DNA from: Candidatus Tectimicrobiota bacterium
GTDB lineage: Bacteria > JACPSX01
Direction of reading: 5' to 3'
Length of the DNA: 6,815 nucleotides
NCBI GenBank assembly: GCA_016193065.1
Contig: JACPSX010000100.1
Coordinates: 1-6,815 of the forward strand
The notes under the pieces: model-generated
What the model saw: only the letters and a program-made list of their open reading frames with translations
The model's database searches: none
What the model was told of the DNA's origin: nothing
Made by a program: the position numbers and the translations under genes
Part shown: positions 6,530 to 6,815 of the stretch, one piece after another
How positions within the stretch are numbered: position 1 is the stretch's first letter
Layout of the letters: every line of letters begins with the position of its first letter

Positions 6530-6571
6530 ACCGGGGTGCCCCTTGGGCACCCGCTCTTGCGGGTACCCGGT
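6530..6571. repeat. Compact three-arm inverted repeat
   Basis: An outer stem, ACCGGG (6530-6535) with CCCGGT (6566-6571), encloses two adjacent hairpins: GTGCCC-ctt-GGGCAC (6536-6550) and CCGC-tctt-GCGG (6551-6562). This makes a closed three-way junction of 42 nt with only GTA unpaired at the junction. Longer hairpins are possible if the outer stem opens: GGGTGCCC-ctt-GGGCACCC (6534-6552), or ACCCGC-tctt-GCGGGT (6549-6564). A short TTTT follows on the + strand at 6576-6579, too weak to call a terminator. Confidence 0.7.
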
Positions 6572-6660
6572 AAACTTTTGCTCGCGAGGGCGATTTAGGG
6601 TTCATCCTTTCTCGCATGCGAGGAGATTCAAACCTTGCGCCGGCGACGCCTGCAAAACTT

Positions 6661-6774
6661 TAAGTCGCCCTACGGGGCACACCCGGTCTCCTTGCGCTTA
6701 TCCTCCCCTCGCTACGCTCAAGCGATCAATCATCATCCTTCATTTCCGAGAGGGTTGCCCCCGTAGGCGATCTA
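6661..6774. repeat. Imperfect inverted repeat with ~23-nt arms
   Basis: The left arm (6661-6684) contains TCGCCCTACGGGGCA, and the right arm (6752-6774) contains TGCCCCCGTAGGCGA. The two pair over about 20 of 24 positions, with a perfect 7-bp core TACGGGG/CCCCGTA and single-base bulges on either side. The 67 nt between the arms hold no gene. The left arm also pairs with AGGGCGATTTA (6587-6597) over 11 positions with one G-U pair, so two alternative long-range stems compete for the same sequence. Confidence 0.55.
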
Positions 6775-6815
6775 AGGGGTTGCGAGGAAGAGGACCCTCG
6801 ATTCCGCCAACACAA

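Larger units (their letters stand above)
6351..6815. other. 465 bp without a recognisable gene, upstream of hsp20
   Basis: No protein with family features is seen on either strand. From left to right it holds the tandem repeat of the hsp20 leader; a 12-mer, TTGGAATCCGCA (6426-6437), shared with the lon-DUF47 gap; and an AT-rich island (6461-6495) that is the likeliest place for the hsp20 promoter. The island contains TATAGT on the - strand (6467-6472) and TATAAT on the + strand (6469-6474), but neither has a good -35 partner. Next come a three-arm inverted repeat (6530-6571), a 12-bp palindrome CTCGCATGCGAG (6611-6622), and several complementary segments (6587-6774). On the + strand the frame beginning at 6474 has no stop to the right edge, but it has no ATG, and its translation is rich in R, P, C and G, typical of non-coding GC-rich DNA. 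Confidence 0.6.

Noticed and set aside
6621-6690. tRNA-like pattern on the - strand (GGAGA ... GGTTTGAATCTCC, about 70 nt)
   Set aside because: The ends pair over only five bases, the T-arm stem does not close, and no anticodon arm can be drawn.
6474-6815. Stop-free + strand frame to the right edge
   Set aside because: It has no ATG, and the translation is dominated by R, P, C and G and crosses several inverted repeats. Non-coding GC-rich DNA explains it, although a gene continuing beyond the window cannot be fully excluded.
1-6815. A new defence, mobile or biosynthetic system
   Set aside because: All intact genes belong to well-known housekeeping or stress families, and no cluster of unknown proteins is present. 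Only the intergenic repeats are unexplained.

Overview
This 6.8 kb window looks like chromosomal DNA from a moderately GC-rich bacterium. The DUF47-Pit pair, the hsp20-lon pair and the style of the small cold-shock protein fit a Desulfobacterota (deltaproteobacterial) or similar Gram-negative lineage. That placement is an impression from gene families, not something the sequence proves. There are no tRNA, rRNA, transposase, phage or CRISPR features.

The left part reads on the + strand. It holds the 3' end of a small basic-tailed protein gene (to 202), a cold-shock-domain gene (247-453), a 285 bp non-coding gap with a structured inverted repeat (583-637) and a promoter candidate (681-711), then a cis-prenyltransferase of the UppS family (739-1518). 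The prenyltransferase resembles the mycobacterial Rv1086 type more than E. coli UppS.

The right part reads entirely on the - strand, from right to left: a small heat-shock protein Hsp20 (6350-5904), the ATP-dependent protease Lon (5803-3440), a PhoU-like DUF47 Pit-accessory protein (3192-2572) and a PiT-family phosphate permease (2559-1576). DUF47 and pit are 12 bp apart and clearly form one operon. Hsp20 and Lon are 100 bp apart and form a protein-quality-control pair: holdase, then AAA+ protease. The prenyltransferase and pit genes converge across 57 bp with no clear terminator.

The coding content is conventional, and I see no gene cluster that amounts to an undescribed system. The unusual signal is in the gaps of the right half. 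The palindrome GGGTACCC occurs four times, only in the non-coding DNA on either side of hsp20. Two exact 16-bp tandem units plus a partial one lie in the hsp20 leader. A compact three-arm inverted repeat (6530-6571) and a set of mutually complementary segments (6587-6774) fill most of the last 290 bp. An 11-bp sequence, CAGGCTTGTCG, is also shared by the leaders of lon and DUF47 at almost the same distance from their start codons.
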